The notes under the pieces were generated by a model. The model was not told the origin of the DNA. It ran no database searches and saw only the letters and a list, made by a program, of their open reading frames with translations. From Stercorarius parasiticus (Eukaryota; Chordata; Aves; Charadriiformes; Stercorariidae), in NCBI GenBank assembly GCA_013396915.1, contig VWZL01000811.1, forward strand, positions 197,707 through 261,706: a stretch of DNA of 64,000 nucleotides. Reading direction: 5' to 3'. This document shows positions 24,236 through 38,460 of the stretch, in pieces. How positions within the stretch are numbered: position 1 is the stretch's first letter; the number at the start of each line of letters is the position of its first letter. Made by a program: the position numbers and the translations under genes.

Positions 24236-27200
24236 ATTCTTTCTTAATATGAAATATGTAGCAAAAACTGTGCTTGATAAAGAAAATGTCCATCTCCCTT
24301 GCTGTCACGTACAATTTAAAAAAATTAGGTCTTGACCTGTGAAATTTCTGCATTTTATACTGTTCTAGGTTGATGGCTTGGAAACTGATGGCAATCATCA
24401 TAAATACCAAATAAACTGGGCCAACTGAAAAAAAAAAAGGTGGATGTTTTCTAATTGCCATTTTCCTACCCTGGTAACATTTCTATATTAGTGAGAAGAA
24501 ATACTACATAAAATACATCACTTTTAAAATTCATTAGCCAGCAGATTTTTCCCATTCTAAAACCAGTATGCTAGGACTGGTCAATATGGCACCTTTTTCT
24601 TTTTATTTACTTCTCTAAATACCTAGCTAACCAGATGGCTGAACAGAGAGTTCTCTGCCTGAGTGGGAATACAGTTAAAGAGCTTTCCTAAGACATGAAA
24701 GACAAGAAGATGAGACTGGCCCCTTCCATGGTCAGAAGAGGTGGTTGTCACTCCCTCAAGCATCTCTGATGTTAGATTTCCAAGAGATGAGATGGCAGCT
24801 GAGCAACCAGCAGTTAAATCCTTGCATGTAAAACCAGATCCGTCCATCTTACCTCCAAACCAGACTCAGCTATATGACTTCTCAGGAACACTTTGAATTT
24901 AAAATAGTAATAATTTGCTACTATTGTTACATGAAGAAAAGATGACATGTATTGAGTCTTTCCCCTGAAGCTGAAGATACAGCTTCAGAAATATTGAGAA
25001 AAAAACTATATAAAATATCTCACCCACACTTTTTGGACAAACCTTTCTAATCTGGTCATGAATTATGAACTGGAATGTCCCTCTGTTATAGGTGTACCAA
25101 ACACCTATGACTGAGTACAAAGGAGAAACAACCAAGAGAAAAGTATCAACAGTGGTCCTCACAGTTGGACTTGTACTACTTGTGCTTCAAATGCTTAAAA
25201 ATGAAAGCCCACTTCACAATCCCGACTGGCACATTCATGAGTAGAAACATAGTTTATTATTTCTTACAGTAATTTTAGCGTAATGTTTACAATAAGCTCC
25301 CAGACTCACTTTGTAATTTCTAATAATAAATTAGCTCATATTATGTTGAGAAACATTGTGTAATTGTCATCACAGCATCAGGAGTTGATAAAGCCCTGAT
25401 ATAGAATAACAACCTTCTACAGCCTGGGCCAGAATGCTTCTCTCTCTGACATTGGGTGTAGATATGTATAAAGAGAGAAAATGTATATCAGATGTATTTA
25501 TTTGTATTTATATTTCCATGTACTAGAAGTACAAAGAATGTAGCCTAAGCTGCATACAAAAAGACTGTAGAATCTGCTATTTATTCAGATCTTCCCTGAT
25601 TATATACTTGGAAACAGCTTTTCTTGGGTAAAACTAAAAACTAATTTCAAACTTTGAAAGAACAGCAGGACACAAGATTTTTTTGAGTTACCGTAACAAA
25701 TTACAACCAAACACAAAAGTTCTATTGTAGTTTTTCAGATTAAAAGTGAATATACTATTTTTCCAGAAAAACTGAATAATCCAACAGTGATTGGCTTACA
25801 TTTTCTTCTTGGTTTTTAAAGTTCTCTCATAACTTTCTATCCAGGGTATTACTGCCTGAAAGAAACTTCAAATAGGTGACAGCTGACAGCAACAGTGGAG
25901 TTTTCTCTGCCAGAAGTATACATTAAAAAAAAAAAAAATTTGCAAGAACGCTATGCTATTTAAAATGAGACTCTAAGGCACCACAAGAAGAAACCCTTTA
26001 TAAATCAAGGGCATACTGTATACAGTAATTCACTTACAGTACTGAAGAGAGATGTTGTTAAAATCTACTAATCCATTTTTGGCATGAACTGCAAACAGGC
26101 GAGAGAGTTTACAAATACAGGTTATAAGCACTGTTGCTAGAGCTGCCATTCCTGTGATCTCAGGCAAAATCTGAAGCGTGTTGCTTCCTTTCTGAAAAGC
26201 TTAAATATGTGGCCTTCCCCCACACACCCTTAGTTCTGGACAGTTGAATCGTTCTCACAGCAGATAAATCTTTCTGACTGCTGATTATTCTGACAGGGGG
26301 AAAAAAGGCACTGTGTGTGACAGGGTCCTTTTTGTTTCATTACAGGCACAACAATCTGTTTTCCATTGAACAGAGTTTTTACTTCTCCCTCCAGAACATT
26401 TTTCTTTAATTATGATAAAAGACAGTAACTTAATCAGGCATAAATCCTGTTCAAGTGAACATAAGAAAATGAAGGGGTTAACTTTGGAGGCAAAAAGTTA
26501 CACATGTGACCTTTCAATTACAACTCTAGATAATACACCACTAAACCACTGACAAGAGAAAAATTGTTCATTCTTCAGATATGCACTAGTATCACTAGTG
26601 AAATAATTCAACAAATGCACAATCATGTTTATTTTTATTAACATGTTTCGCCTAGAATGTAACTATTCAGTTATAAAAGGATCTTGACTTTTACTCCAAT
26701 AGTGAGCCATATGTACAGTTGCTGACAGAAAAAAACATTTTCTATGTAATGAGCTATTTATTTCAGAAACTCTGGATACCAGCGCCTCAGTTTGCCAAAT
26801 AAGCTGGGAAAAAATTTAGAGGTTGAGACTGATACCAGTAGGCAAAGACCTTCATAGTTGAGCTATATCTGATACGTGTAATACAGACAAGATGTATATG
26901 AAGCCTAGGATCAGCATCCTCAGAGTATAATCGGTATTCTCACTCATTGCCAAGTCTGAGAACTGACACAGCAAATTGCAGTTTTAACTCAGTTTAGTTG
27001 TTGGAACCAAAACTTACCTTGACCAGCTAAACTGCAGCAGAACTGGTCATTATTCACACAGAAACAACCATCAGTTACTTTTTAAACTGTGAATAGGCTG
27101 CCTGTCTTTTAACTCACTCCAATGAAGCATGTTCAAGCAGGACACCACCTCCACCCATCTTCTCAAGGAGAATGCCAATATCACAAATGACTCACCTCTT

Positions 27201-30200
27201 AGAAAACTGGAAATGGGGGGGAGAAGAGGGAGAACATGGTCTCAGTGGAGCAAAACGAGAGGATGCACCAGCAAACTTGCGTGCGAGGGAGCCTAGAAGT
27301 AGGGACAGGTGAGCAGGAGTTATGAGAAAGACATGGGAAGGTCACAGTACGACAAACTAGAGAGTTAAGATATCTTTGGGATGGAAGCATGAGGTGTTGT
27401 TAGACATAGCAGGGAGACAGCAAGGGAAAGAAATTTAAGGGCTGAAATTTGGGAGTCGCTGGAAATATGGATAGGACATGAAGAATGTATTCTAGCTGAA
27501 CAGGCATTGATGGAATCTTGCTGAGCAGAAAAGGCCACAGGCAGCTTGTTGGCCCTGAGGACAGTGAAACAGCATGTGTCATGCCCACGTACCTGCAGTC
27601 TCTCCTCTCACTCCCAAAGAGGCTGGACATATCAAAGCTGACCCTGGGAACACACCTTGCCAGATGCTCCCCCTACATTATACTCCTGCACTGTCGGAGT
27701 TAGACCTACAGCCTAAAACTATGGCAGAAGGCATGCTCCTCAATAAACCACAGCCAGCTGCAAGCTGGCATCCAAGCTTCAACCTAGGTCCTTTTTTGCT
27801 TATGGTAAGGATGTAGCCAAAGCTGCTGGAGTAAAAAGATGATAGACATTGCGTAAAGACAACAGGGACAAAAGTTCACCATTAAAGACAACCTAGGGAG
27901 TCATAGGGAGCCCCCTAAATATGGAGGATGGGGAGAATCCCACACAAAGACCTTGGTGGGCAGAATAGGTGGATAGCATAGGTTTATGCAACAAGGACAA
28001 TGTGCAGACTATGCAAAACACACAAGTGCTCCACTCCTCCCACAAGTAGAAGTAGTTGCCACTACCTATGACAAGGTCCATCAGTCATCACACTGAGCTT
28101 CCCCATTGAGTCTCTCCAGTCATGTCCAGTTTGTAGTTAATACCTTCTTTGTGTTACTAGCACCAAGGTAGTAGTTTTTAAGACTACAACGTCACTATAC
28201 GAAAAAGATAGATTTGGTTAATTGATTGAAGACATTTCTTTGGTTGTTTAAGTTAAAGACATTTCTTAAAGCTGAATAAAATGTTGAATGTCCAAACTAC
28301 AAATGTCAAAAGGAAGAGAAATCCCTTGGCTTTGGGGTTGGTTGGGTTTTTTTGGCCAGTCTGGAGTGCATTATTTTAGTCAGCGTGGAGCTGCCTCTGG
28401 CTATAGTTACAGAGTAGACTTTAAATGAAAACTGGTGTTGGTCTGCATAATATTTTGTGCACCTGGGGAAAATATTTATCCAAGCAACAGCCAGATCTGT
28501 GGCCACCAAATATGTTGAGGACTCGCGCTATGTTCAATGGAATCTTTGAAAGTACCAGCAGACACTTATTGTATTTAAGCTAGCTTCTTCTTTTTAAAAT
28601 TTATGAACAAAACTTAGCAAAAGAAGTATGTTCTGGTTTGAGGGTATCATATTGAATTAGAGACTAGGATATTCACACAATGTGGTCTAATTTGCTACAC
28701 AGTTAATCTCATAGTATGTATTTTGAATATGATTTTTATAATGAAAATTCAGGTTTACATGCATCACACTTGTAATTAGTTTTCCCCCATTAGGCATTTA
28801 ATAACTTTAAAACTGAGGGGTTTAGTATTTTAAATATAAATCTACCTTTTTAAAAATCATATCCAGACTTACTCATACACATCAGGTTTTTTTCCAGAGC
28901 AAGCTTTCATTATGTGCCATACTAGCTTTGCAGTAATTCAATATCCGAACGCTGGACTTCTAAGGCTGTGTGATGATGTACAGAATCGTGAGTGGAACCA
29001 GCAATGTTTCTTTATCAGGGAAGCAGACATTTTAAAGTACCAGCATTCTTCATTTATATGGAAATCTTAATATATAAACAAATATACATTCCTATGCTGC
29101 CAAGCAGTCCCAACATCTCTCTGTTCATTTTAGTGTGCTCCTGCATCTAACTACTGCATTATTTGGGACACTGGGGAAGTTTTAGTTCATGCAAACTTAA
29201 TCTGAACCATTTAAAGTACAGATCACTGTCTATTTTTCTTTCCTGGAATAAAATAAAATATGACATCCACTTAAAATACATCCAGAGCTAAATTACAGTT
29301 TACACTGTCTCTACCCCAACATGTTAAAAGACCTCTCTTTGTAAAAGAACTCTATTAAAGAATGTCTCTGTTACAGAAGTGCATTTAGATACCTTCCGAA
29401 TTCTGAGATAATGAAAATTTTCTAAGGTAGTAAGGTACTAAGTCTGTAAAGAGTTTATTAAGTAAATGCTCTCTGCAGTCTGAATGACATTACACAGTTT
29501 CCACTGATGTACACAGGCATTTTCCTAACCAAGTATTCCTTCTCAACAAGAGTAGAAGTGGAATTGTTGATGTGAAATTTATGCACCGGAGCACAGCTGC
29601 CTCAAGCCATGTCAAAAAGCATCCTCAGCACATCATCAGCGCTGCCCTGCTCTTTAGCCCCATGTTCCTTGGGGTAATTGCTTTTTGAAAGAGCTCAGAC
29701 TATAAATTATCTCGGACAAATTGATTTTCATTTTGTCTTCCAATGTAAGAAGATCAGAGATGCCACTTAAAATTATGTTACAGAGATTATTTCTTGTCCC
29801 CCGGTGACTACTTTGCCTGGACTATGCCAAATCCAGTACACAAGCCATCCTTTAGTACTTCTCACCTGCAACTTATTTTACGTTCATAGGCAACCCACGC
29901 TGAGGCAGAGGAAAATTATAATGTCCACCTGGAAAGTGGGTAACAGCAACTCTGCTGTGAAAACCACCAAAATAGCCCATGAGAAACATGCTAAACTTGC
30001 AGGGGACAAATTTGAAAATTAAAATCATAAATATTTCTGAGGAAACTTGATGCAGAAGAAGGTCTATTCTGACATCATCTTAATGGGAATATAATTTTCC
30101 AGAAGATGTAATGTTAGGAATGAAAAAAATATTATGGCTTTACTACCTAAAATCTTTTTACAACTTTATACACTGTTAACTGAAACACATCCTTAGTCCC

Positions 30201-33200
30201 AGAAACTATGCTGTGTAATGAGAATATAAAATTCTAAGCAAACACATTTATTGCAAATTTCAGTTCAAATTTACAAGAATTTTTAAGTACTATTAAATTT
30301 ATAAAAATCCTTTCAGGCCAATGCATCTCAAAGTATATTATCCATTTATATATAGCCACAGCTAGTTTTAGAAGTCCAAACTGAGACAAGTGAGGAACAC
30401 TAAGTCTTGGTTTATCTTTTTGAGGTGACTTTGTTTGACAATGCTCCACCAATTAGTACTTTTCAAGATGAAGAAGGAGCAGGGCTAGATATTACAGTTG
30501 AAAATAAAATTTATTTTTTACACCTTCATTCAGTTAATTTGCATTCATGGATTACAACTATAGCAAATTAAGTAAAAGCTGATAGACAAAAGTAATATTG
30601 GTGTTTGTCCCCACACTTGATTTTCCAAATAACGGGATGAAGATCACTTATTTACCTTTACTGCTGAGCAGGGTTCCTTCTGTCTTTTTCTTCATTTGTT
30701 ATGTGATATAACACACTGTGTTCAGGACATGCTTGATCCAAAATACAGAGCACCAGCTTTTAGAGATAAGTCCTGTTCTTTAATTTCTCTTTAATTTCAA
30801 AGTATTTCATTAGGGGAAAAGAAAAAAAAAGTCTATTGGCTACTTATGTAAAAGTGATGTTACACAGTCCAAAAGTGCAAAGTTAGAAGTGAGAAGGAGA
30901 TTCCAGGGAACAATCTTTGCTAACCCATTGGGCTAAAAAAGTATTAGCAGACTTACACAGCAGTATGGATTGCATCCATATAATATGATTATGTCTTTTA
31001 TGGGAATGCTGTAGAAAACATTTAGCAGAAACACTGCAGAAAGGAGTAGAACTGCAAAGTGAGAATGACTAGGATCTTCACTTCTTCATCACCTTACCTC
31101 ACCTCTCAATGTTGCTTAAAGGCTAGACACCAGATAGGCAGCTAAGTCAGTGGCATAACAGCCAAGTTTATTCAGTCACTTTCTGAGACTTACCAGCAAT
31201 CAGATTTATTGAGTATCAGGTGTTTGTATCTGAAACATCACTACACCAGAGACAGATGCATAAAAAGTATTGTTGACAATAGACAAATTAAATACTAGAT
31301 GTAAAACAAAAAGGAGCAACGGCTAAAACTGGCAAACCTGAACCAGTAGTTGCTGAGGATTCATTCTCAAGAATATTTGGTAATGAAGTGCTCTTAGATA
31401 TCCCTAATGTTTTTAATTATCCCAACTTTCTTCATACATATTACTGTAACAGTTTCTGAAAGATCAGCTAAGAACCGTCCAATATTAACAGACTGTTTAG
31501 GTATTTCTTAATATAAATACTGGTCTGCCGCCTTTTCAGTTCCTTGTTTAATTGGGGAAGACATAGTAAAGATTACGATAACATTTAAATCTGGTACTAC
31601 CCTTGCTTGTTGAGAAATTGTTGAATTATAAGGAAGCAAAGCTTCCTTTTTTCTTTTCTTATTTTTATCTTCTTTTTTTTCTTTTACTGCCTTAACAATT
31701 CATTTGGCAGAAGAAAGAAGCCTTGATTGTTGGCAGTGAGGAACACAGCCAGAAATCTGTGGTTGGACCAAAAAAAGTCACTAGTGCAATAATGGAAAAC
31801 ATAAACCCATCATTCAGAAAAGCAACCAACAAAGAAAAACAGGCCCCACTTTCTTAAAACAGTGAATCACGTATATCCTCTGTCCTGGAAATTATTTACA
31901 TCAATTAAAAAATGAAGACTTACCAATAGCCCATCCAAGCCTGGAAAATTTGGTAGGGTGGTGGTTTTTTTCCTTAAAGTTATAGCCTTCATTTTAAAGT
32001 GCATTGCCTGTTCTTTCTCCCTCCACCTTCTGCTTGCAAAATGACACCCTTACAGTTACAAAGATAATATTCCAAAAAACAAATGCAATGTTTTGACCCC
32101 AAATTCACAACTGGGATAATACAGTATTAGGAGTCTGAGTAAGTTCACAACTGCCATCTGCAACCACACAGGCAGTAAAACTACCATGTACCAAGTCAAT
32201 TTCCCATACCTTATAGTGTGAAATTAGGGGCTCAAGTTACTATCTAAGGAGACACACTCAAAAGATACAGGCTGGGAGTAGTAAGGGGTTTTTTTCTGTG
32301 TCATGTCATTAATATCCTACATGAGCCAGCTACATGTGGGGAGCTGTACAACTTCCCACTCACCCAAGTGGATACAGTTTCTCCCTGAAAATGAGCAGCC
32401 AGCAGTAGTGTTTACAATTTTACTAGGAAACGAACATCCAACAGAAGCACCCAGGCTCATGGAATGCAACGTGATGAGGCTGATGGGAGAGAGAAAGAGG
32501 AAGGCATCATCCCTCACAAACAGCCTCCAAAAATGTTTTCTGTAGCTTCAGACACATAAAAGTAATTCCTGCTCAAACTCAACCCATTCAGCTTTTCACA
32601 ACGGCAATTCAATTCTCGAACTGCATACAAAAGAAAATGGGTTTGAAGTATATGCTGAATGTTCCAGCTCTTCAGACCCCTTAGCACTTCAAGTCTGAGC
32701 TGCTCTTCTCCGGCATGCGGGGGAAACAAAACACAAACCACAAAAAAAACCCCACAACGTTACATGATTCTCACTAGATGCAGGAATGATCAGCTCTATG
32801 GCAATCAAATCAGACAATCAAGATTCTGGTATTTGTAGTTCATAGCCCACAGATATTCAGAAAGATATGTTCACACAAAAAAGAAGGGAAGGGGTGGGGT
32901 GTAAAGAGGTAGGGAATGAAAAGAATAGACACCCCAGTGTAAGAATTGGAAGCCAACTAATCTGATTTAGTGTTATTTACGAAAGGTCATTAATTCATAG
33001 TGGGGTGTGAATTGATTAATTCTTAAACAAGAAAAGCATCACATACACATCTTCACACTTGAATATACTCCCAGTTTCATCCTCTGCTACAAAAGCAGAC
33101 CACATGTACAATAAATTCAGCAGGCTTAAACAGAATGTACATCAGGTGAGCAAAATAAAAAACTGAAAAGAAAGGTTCAATATAAGGCATTATTTTAAAA

Positions 33201-34855
33201 ATATGTTCAAGGTGTTATTTGAAAGCAACAGAATCACAAGGGCCTCATTGTTCCTTCAACTGACTTTATGCAACCATTTCTAAAACATTGTTCTGTTAAT
33301 TTCTCCTGTGCTGCTTTTCCTTGGCTTCACAACTTCAGCTGTGTCAGACTGACTTAGTCAGTCAGTATGAGTATATGTATATTCAGAGTTGAGGCTAGGG
33401 CTAGAATCTTTATTAACATTTTTAGTTTTTCTGTGTGCAGGTGTGTCACTAAATGAGCTTAACTGTTCTTTTTTATGAATGGCATTGTATTTTTCTACCA
33501 TACCTATGTGATGGCTTTCCCTCACCCCCACCCCTCCTACTTGTCTGTATTTTCTTTTCCCTCAATGTATTGTGATATCTGCCTTTACCATGTGATGGTT
33601 TTGATCTTGCAAGCATTTGAATTTTTTTTCTAATCTTCCAATCAATTTTTTTATCATCAGTTCAATACGATTAGAAGTATTTTATTATGTACTGCACTAT
33701 ATTTGTATCATGTTGGTATGTCTTCCTAAACATAAACACTGTGGAGGTAAAAATGTGCTTATGATCTTCCATGTGCACATGGAAAAATGTAGTAGGTACA
33801 CATGGTTAGAAAAAACATTTTGGTATTTTGAGAACTAGAATCTGCAAAATGAAGGAAAACAAAAATATTCCAAAACTGCAAATACTCTCTCTGTGGAAAA
33901 TCTTATTGAAGCTTTTACAATAGCAGAATTTCTACTTTAAAAAAAAAAAAAGTTAGAACTTCATGAAAATAAGCTATTTTTGCCAAGTACTTAAAACCAA
34001 CACTTCTAACTAGTCTCGCACCACCAAAAATAAAATTCTTGTGCATGCAAAGACTGCATGAAAAAGAATACCATACATTATTTTCTTAATATGTGTTCAA
34101 AATCAGGTTGGTAATTTTATTTCAGAAAGGACCTTAATATATAATGATTTTTATGAGTTCATAGGATCTCAGTTTAAAGAAATGTTTTCAAAATCTTGTA
34201 AAAATATCGTACACATAGAAGATCATAAGTACATTTTTACCTCCACCTCAGACAACATTTAAAACAGACACAAGATTACAAACACTTGTATACTACCAAG
34301 TCTCCAGATCAGACTTCAGACTTCTCCTATATCCTGAGAATATTGAGTTGTTCACTTTTCAGTTGATACTGGTAATTGCATGCAAGCTGCAGGAGGTTTA
34401 TACATGCATTTTCCCAAGCCCAGTTAACTTTCTGAGATAGCCTGCAAACTGTAATAGAGTTTTCCAGGAATGCACCTTCTAACTCCATTTCCTGTTGCAT
34501 TTAAAACCCTGCCAAAGGAACATTTCAAGGTAAAACGCAGGATGTAAGCCTATGATGGAAAGTTCATTGAAGGCTTCCGAAATCACAAAAGTGGACATCC
34601 TAATTTAAAAATGAGATGTGAAATTGTTTATTGAAGGAATAATGAACTATGATGTCCAAGTGGGTCTAAGAAATAATGCTAACAGTGTTGCAGCCCCTGC
34701 AGACTTGCTTTTAATTTTACATAAAATAGGTTGTTATTGAAATATAGCACAACTGCTCCTGGAATTGTTTGTATTTCCATCACTTTGCTCCCTCTAACAT
34801 CTGGAGTAAAACAGGTTTTGAAGAAAACTCCTTTAAATACTGCTCACTGCCAACA
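24236..34855. other. Intronic DNA, mostly featureless
   Basis: No CR1 copy or long microsatellite was seen over more than 10 kb. A pyrimidine-rich run at 31645-31686 is followed by a cryptic acceptor-like CATTTGGCAG on the plus strand. The block 27200-27800 is less AT-rich than average and unassigned. Confidence 0.5.
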
Positions 34856-35260
34856 AGGGCCTGACCCAGTCCTCAGTGGAGCCACCAGGGAGCTCTGCCA
34901 TCGACCTGAGCATGACCAGATCCTCGAGCTGGCCTCCTCCAGCTCCAGTACCCAGCACGCGGCGACCTCAAAGCGGCACTATTTTGTTGGCCCTGTAACT
35001 CGCTTCCTGGGGTTAACTGTAGTAACAACACCGCAGCGCGTCGGTATGCCGTGTTAGTTTCTTCGTTACATAAGCTGCTCGGAGAACAACTAAGACTCTA
35101 CTTCAGTGGCTTGACAAATAATCTGAAAAAGATATCTGAGGAACGTACGAGGTATTTGCAAGGAGAATGTGTTAGCAGTTCTCCTCCAACAGCAGATGCC
35201 ATTCTTGGAAATGCTCTAATCGCTATACATTACAAGAGAACAAAGGCTTTTGGCCACACT
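34856..35260. promoter_or_regulatory. Local CpG-rich segment inside the AT-rich intron (possible orphan promoter or enhancer)
   Basis: About sixteen CpG dinucleotides occur in some 300 bases, concentrated around CACGCGGCGACC (34957 on) and CGCAGCGCGTCGG (35032 on), while flanking DNA has very few. No CR1, microsatellite or recognisable coding sequence explains it. It could be an orphan CpG island, an alternative first exon, an enhancer, or an unrecognised mobile element that has not yet lost its CpGs. A 108-codon open frame on the plus strand here shows no family I recognise. Confidence 0.35.
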
Positions 35261-37839
35261 AGTGAGCGGTAACTGTGCCTGGGGCACGGCTGTCAGCAAC
35301 AGCTTCTGAAACAGACAGCATCTTCTCTCAACGTGGCAATGTAGGTGCAGAGCTCAAAATGACTGACGCTGTGATCCAGAAACGTGCCAGAGACTCTCTC
35401 CCTCATAAAATGAATAATCGTGCATTTATACAGCTAGGAAAGTAAAGTCCTGCCTTATTCCTTGCTTTACCAATACCATTTCCTTCTGAAACCTGCCAGC
35501 TTGCAGGGAGGAGCAACATAAATGGGTTGCATTTGGAAAACATTATTTTCCAAGTGATTGTGAGCAGAAAGTTGCATTTGGATCTTGGATTCACTGAGCA
35601 ACTTCCGGAGGGAAAAAACAGTATGCAACAAATGGGTGAATGCAAGAAGTGGTTCTGCTACGCAGGTACAGACACAGAGCAAACAGTCTTCAAAGTACAC
35701 AAACACAGAAGGAAAAATGACATGGCATGATATGAATATATCACTAATTTCTGCAAGCACCAAACTTGACAGAACTGAGTACATTGGCTATTTTAGTCAC
35801 CATAGGAATGTTCAAAATGCATTTAAGAGGTACTGATCTTTTTTGTTTGCTTGCTTTACTGTTTTCCATAGTGTTCTTATTTACTCAGAAATACATGAGA
35901 ATAGCATTCTTCTATGCTTCCCTATTTGGCCAAAAAGACTTGTAGACACTTAAAAATCTGATTCTAGACTTAGGGTAGAGTTTTGCTGCAACCCTTCTCA
36001 ATGAATGCCACCAAATGTAGCCTTTTCATTTTTTTGGTTTTGTTGTGGGATTTTTTGGTGTTTGGTTTTTCTGTTTGTTTTTTTTTTTTTTTTTTGAAGT
36101 TGTCATTACCTGTATTTAAGGAACAGATTTTAAAAGGAGGACAAATTTTCTGGAAAAAAATCTCCAGAATGCTTAAGGAATTGAATGCAGATGTCGTATC
36201 AGGGTTATCACCTCTATTGTAATCACAGGTCAGTGCTAGTTCTCCTCCTTTTCCTAGGAAAAGTATGTTTTGAATAATGGTACTCATGACTCTTTTTAAA
36301 GGGAAATTTATTTCTGACAGCTGCTTTCATTTTACATACAGAAATATTAAAGTCTGTGATTATTACTGAGGATATATAATTACAAAAAATTTAACACTTA
36401 CTTTCAGATGTTCCCCAGATTTCCCCCACCCATCTCCACTAACATGTTACTTTCATGTAAGAGGCAAAGAAATACTATACCATATTATTTTAAGATAGTT
36501 TCAGTTTAAATTATACTGGCTTGAAAGCATATCTCTTTTTTTAAAAAAAAATATGTTATTTTAATCCCTCTGCAGTTCTATTTTTCTTTAGACTTACAAT
36601 TGATTAAAACAAAACAATGTTCTCTCCAAACCTGCATATTTTTCACTGTTTTCCCATCCTTCCATTATCATCCTAAAATACTGTACTCTCACAATATGGA
36701 ATTCTTTAATCAGTCCTGACATGCATCTAGTTTTTACTTGGACCAGCCCCAGCAAACACAGTCGTGCTCTACTACACATCATTTCTCTCCATAACCTCTC
36801 TTTTCCTTTGGATAACATACTTCATTTCAAAACATACCTTCTGCTACAAAGCAAGACTCTGGGCTTCTCTAAGGGTTGAATTAGAGGTTGAATAATTGAT
36901 GCACAAGCAGAATTCTAGTTTAGTTGACAAATACTACTCTCTGTTCCTCTGCAGGAGAGATGGCATCCACTAGTTCCAATTTAATCATATTGTGCCATTT
37001 CATACTCAGTTTAGACAGTCATACTGGTAAACATACATCGCAGTAGCTAAAAGAAACATAGGAAGACTTGAAGGATGAGATTTTGGAAATATCTGATCAC
37101 AGTCAGAACAGCCTGAGACAACTGCCTTGGTGGCAGAGAAGCAGGAAAAAAATTAAAAACAAAACCAACCACAAAGGAATTAAGCCTATGACTTTTTTAT
37201 GAACTGGTATAGGAAGAGAATACGATGTGATCCTGGGCTTTATTCCACAAAAGCACTCTGGTTTGGAGCATATAAACAACCCATACCTTCACCAGGTCAC
37301 ATGCTGGCAGCTCATGAAGAGCCATTGCAGGGCTGCTTGGGACTGGAGAGTTTTACAGACCATTGTAAAATGCAATGGGTGCTCCCAGACATGGATACAA
37401 AAAGTGCTATTAATCCTTTCTTTCTCTACACCACAATACCTTTAGTTACACTGGGCATCAAATTTACAGAGGAGTTATGATTTTTACAAACAATGCAACC
37501 ATAATTCGATTTCTGCATTACAATAATTAAAATACAAATAAATACATATATATATATGAAATATTCATAAGGTCTCAGTCTACCCGGGAGACAATGCTTA
37601 TGAAGCAGTTTTGTGTTTACAAAAAAAGTGGCATCAAAGAGTCTACTCATGCTAACACTTTTATACAACACTCTCCTCCTGTGATGCAGAGCTGGGGGAA
37701 GAAATTTTAAAATTCCCTTAAGAATTTTTAGAAATCAATAAATCAGAGGTCTCTTATACAACTGTATTTTGAGCTGTGTGTTTCCAACAAAAAATATGTA
37801 AATCACAAGAGAAAACTTAATCCTTTTTCCAAGGCTCCA
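35261..37839. other. Intronic DNA with poly-T tract
   Basis: Besides the poly-T near 36.08 kb and a short TA run near 37.55 kb, nothing was recognised. Confidence 0.5.
36079..36096 (+). repeat. Poly-T tract
   Basis: A run of about 18 T follows a T/G-rich lead (GTTTTGTTGTGGG, TTTGGTTTTTCTG). On the minus strand it reads as poly-A, but no retrocopy could be recognised next to it. Confidence 0.85.
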
Positions 37840-38460
37840 GTGTCGACTCCTTAAAGCATGTGTCTAATATGGTTAAGGCTGCACGTTGTACCTGCAGCAA
37901 AAGATAATGTGCGTCAGCCACAGGAACCAGCATGCACATTTTATGAATAATGCAACGGGCAGACAGGTAAAACTGATACCACAAGCTGCTGACAGGTGAG
38001 GCAGAAACCCCCTCCAGGCAACAGGGACTGAAAGGAGGAACTCTTATTTTTGAGCTGCACGTATCCTTTCCCGTAGGACTTCATCCTCCTCGAGACAGGC
38101 TGGCAGCCATGCTTGTCTTGTAAAGCTGGTACTTCATTTGCACATTAGACACAGTAGCTAGCTGAACAAACAAAGCAACGTTGAGTCAGCATGTCACACA
38201 GCCTGGTCAGACTACGACACATTCATTACCTCGGGCCTGTTTTTTTAACCAAATAAGATTTGCACAAGAATAGAAGACAGGGCTCGCCGTGCTTTACAAG
38301 GGCATCATTTCTTGTAACATTTTCCAAGATGAAGTTCGATATTTGTCAAGCCAAACTTCAAGCCTGCTGCCCAATGGAAATCTCTTTTGATCACAGCCTT
38401 TCCACCGGTAACTGACACATTATGGGTTCTCGTTAAGAAAATGAAAAGAATGGTAAGTGC
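37840..38460. promoter_or_regulatory. Candidate intronic enhancer (CpG-retaining, motif-rich, repeat-free)
   Basis: This roughly 600-base segment lacks simple repeats, keeps more than a dozen CpGs and has a more balanced composition than its neighbours. Visible motifs include TGCGTCAGC (37910-37918) and TGAGTCAGCA (38182-38191), which resemble MAF/AP-1 family binding sites. There is also an E-box CAGGTG at 37993-37998 and a TATGAATAATGCAA octamer-like block near 37940. Such a profile is typical of conserved non-coding elements in long introns of developmental genes. No open frame is worth calling. Function is inference from composition and short motifs. Confidence 0.35.

Noticed and set aside
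23979..24461. Minus-strand open frame of 160 codons
   Set aside because: Long for AT-rich DNA, but it runs through the 18-bp tandem repeat, shows no recognisable domain and lacks convincing flanking splice sites.
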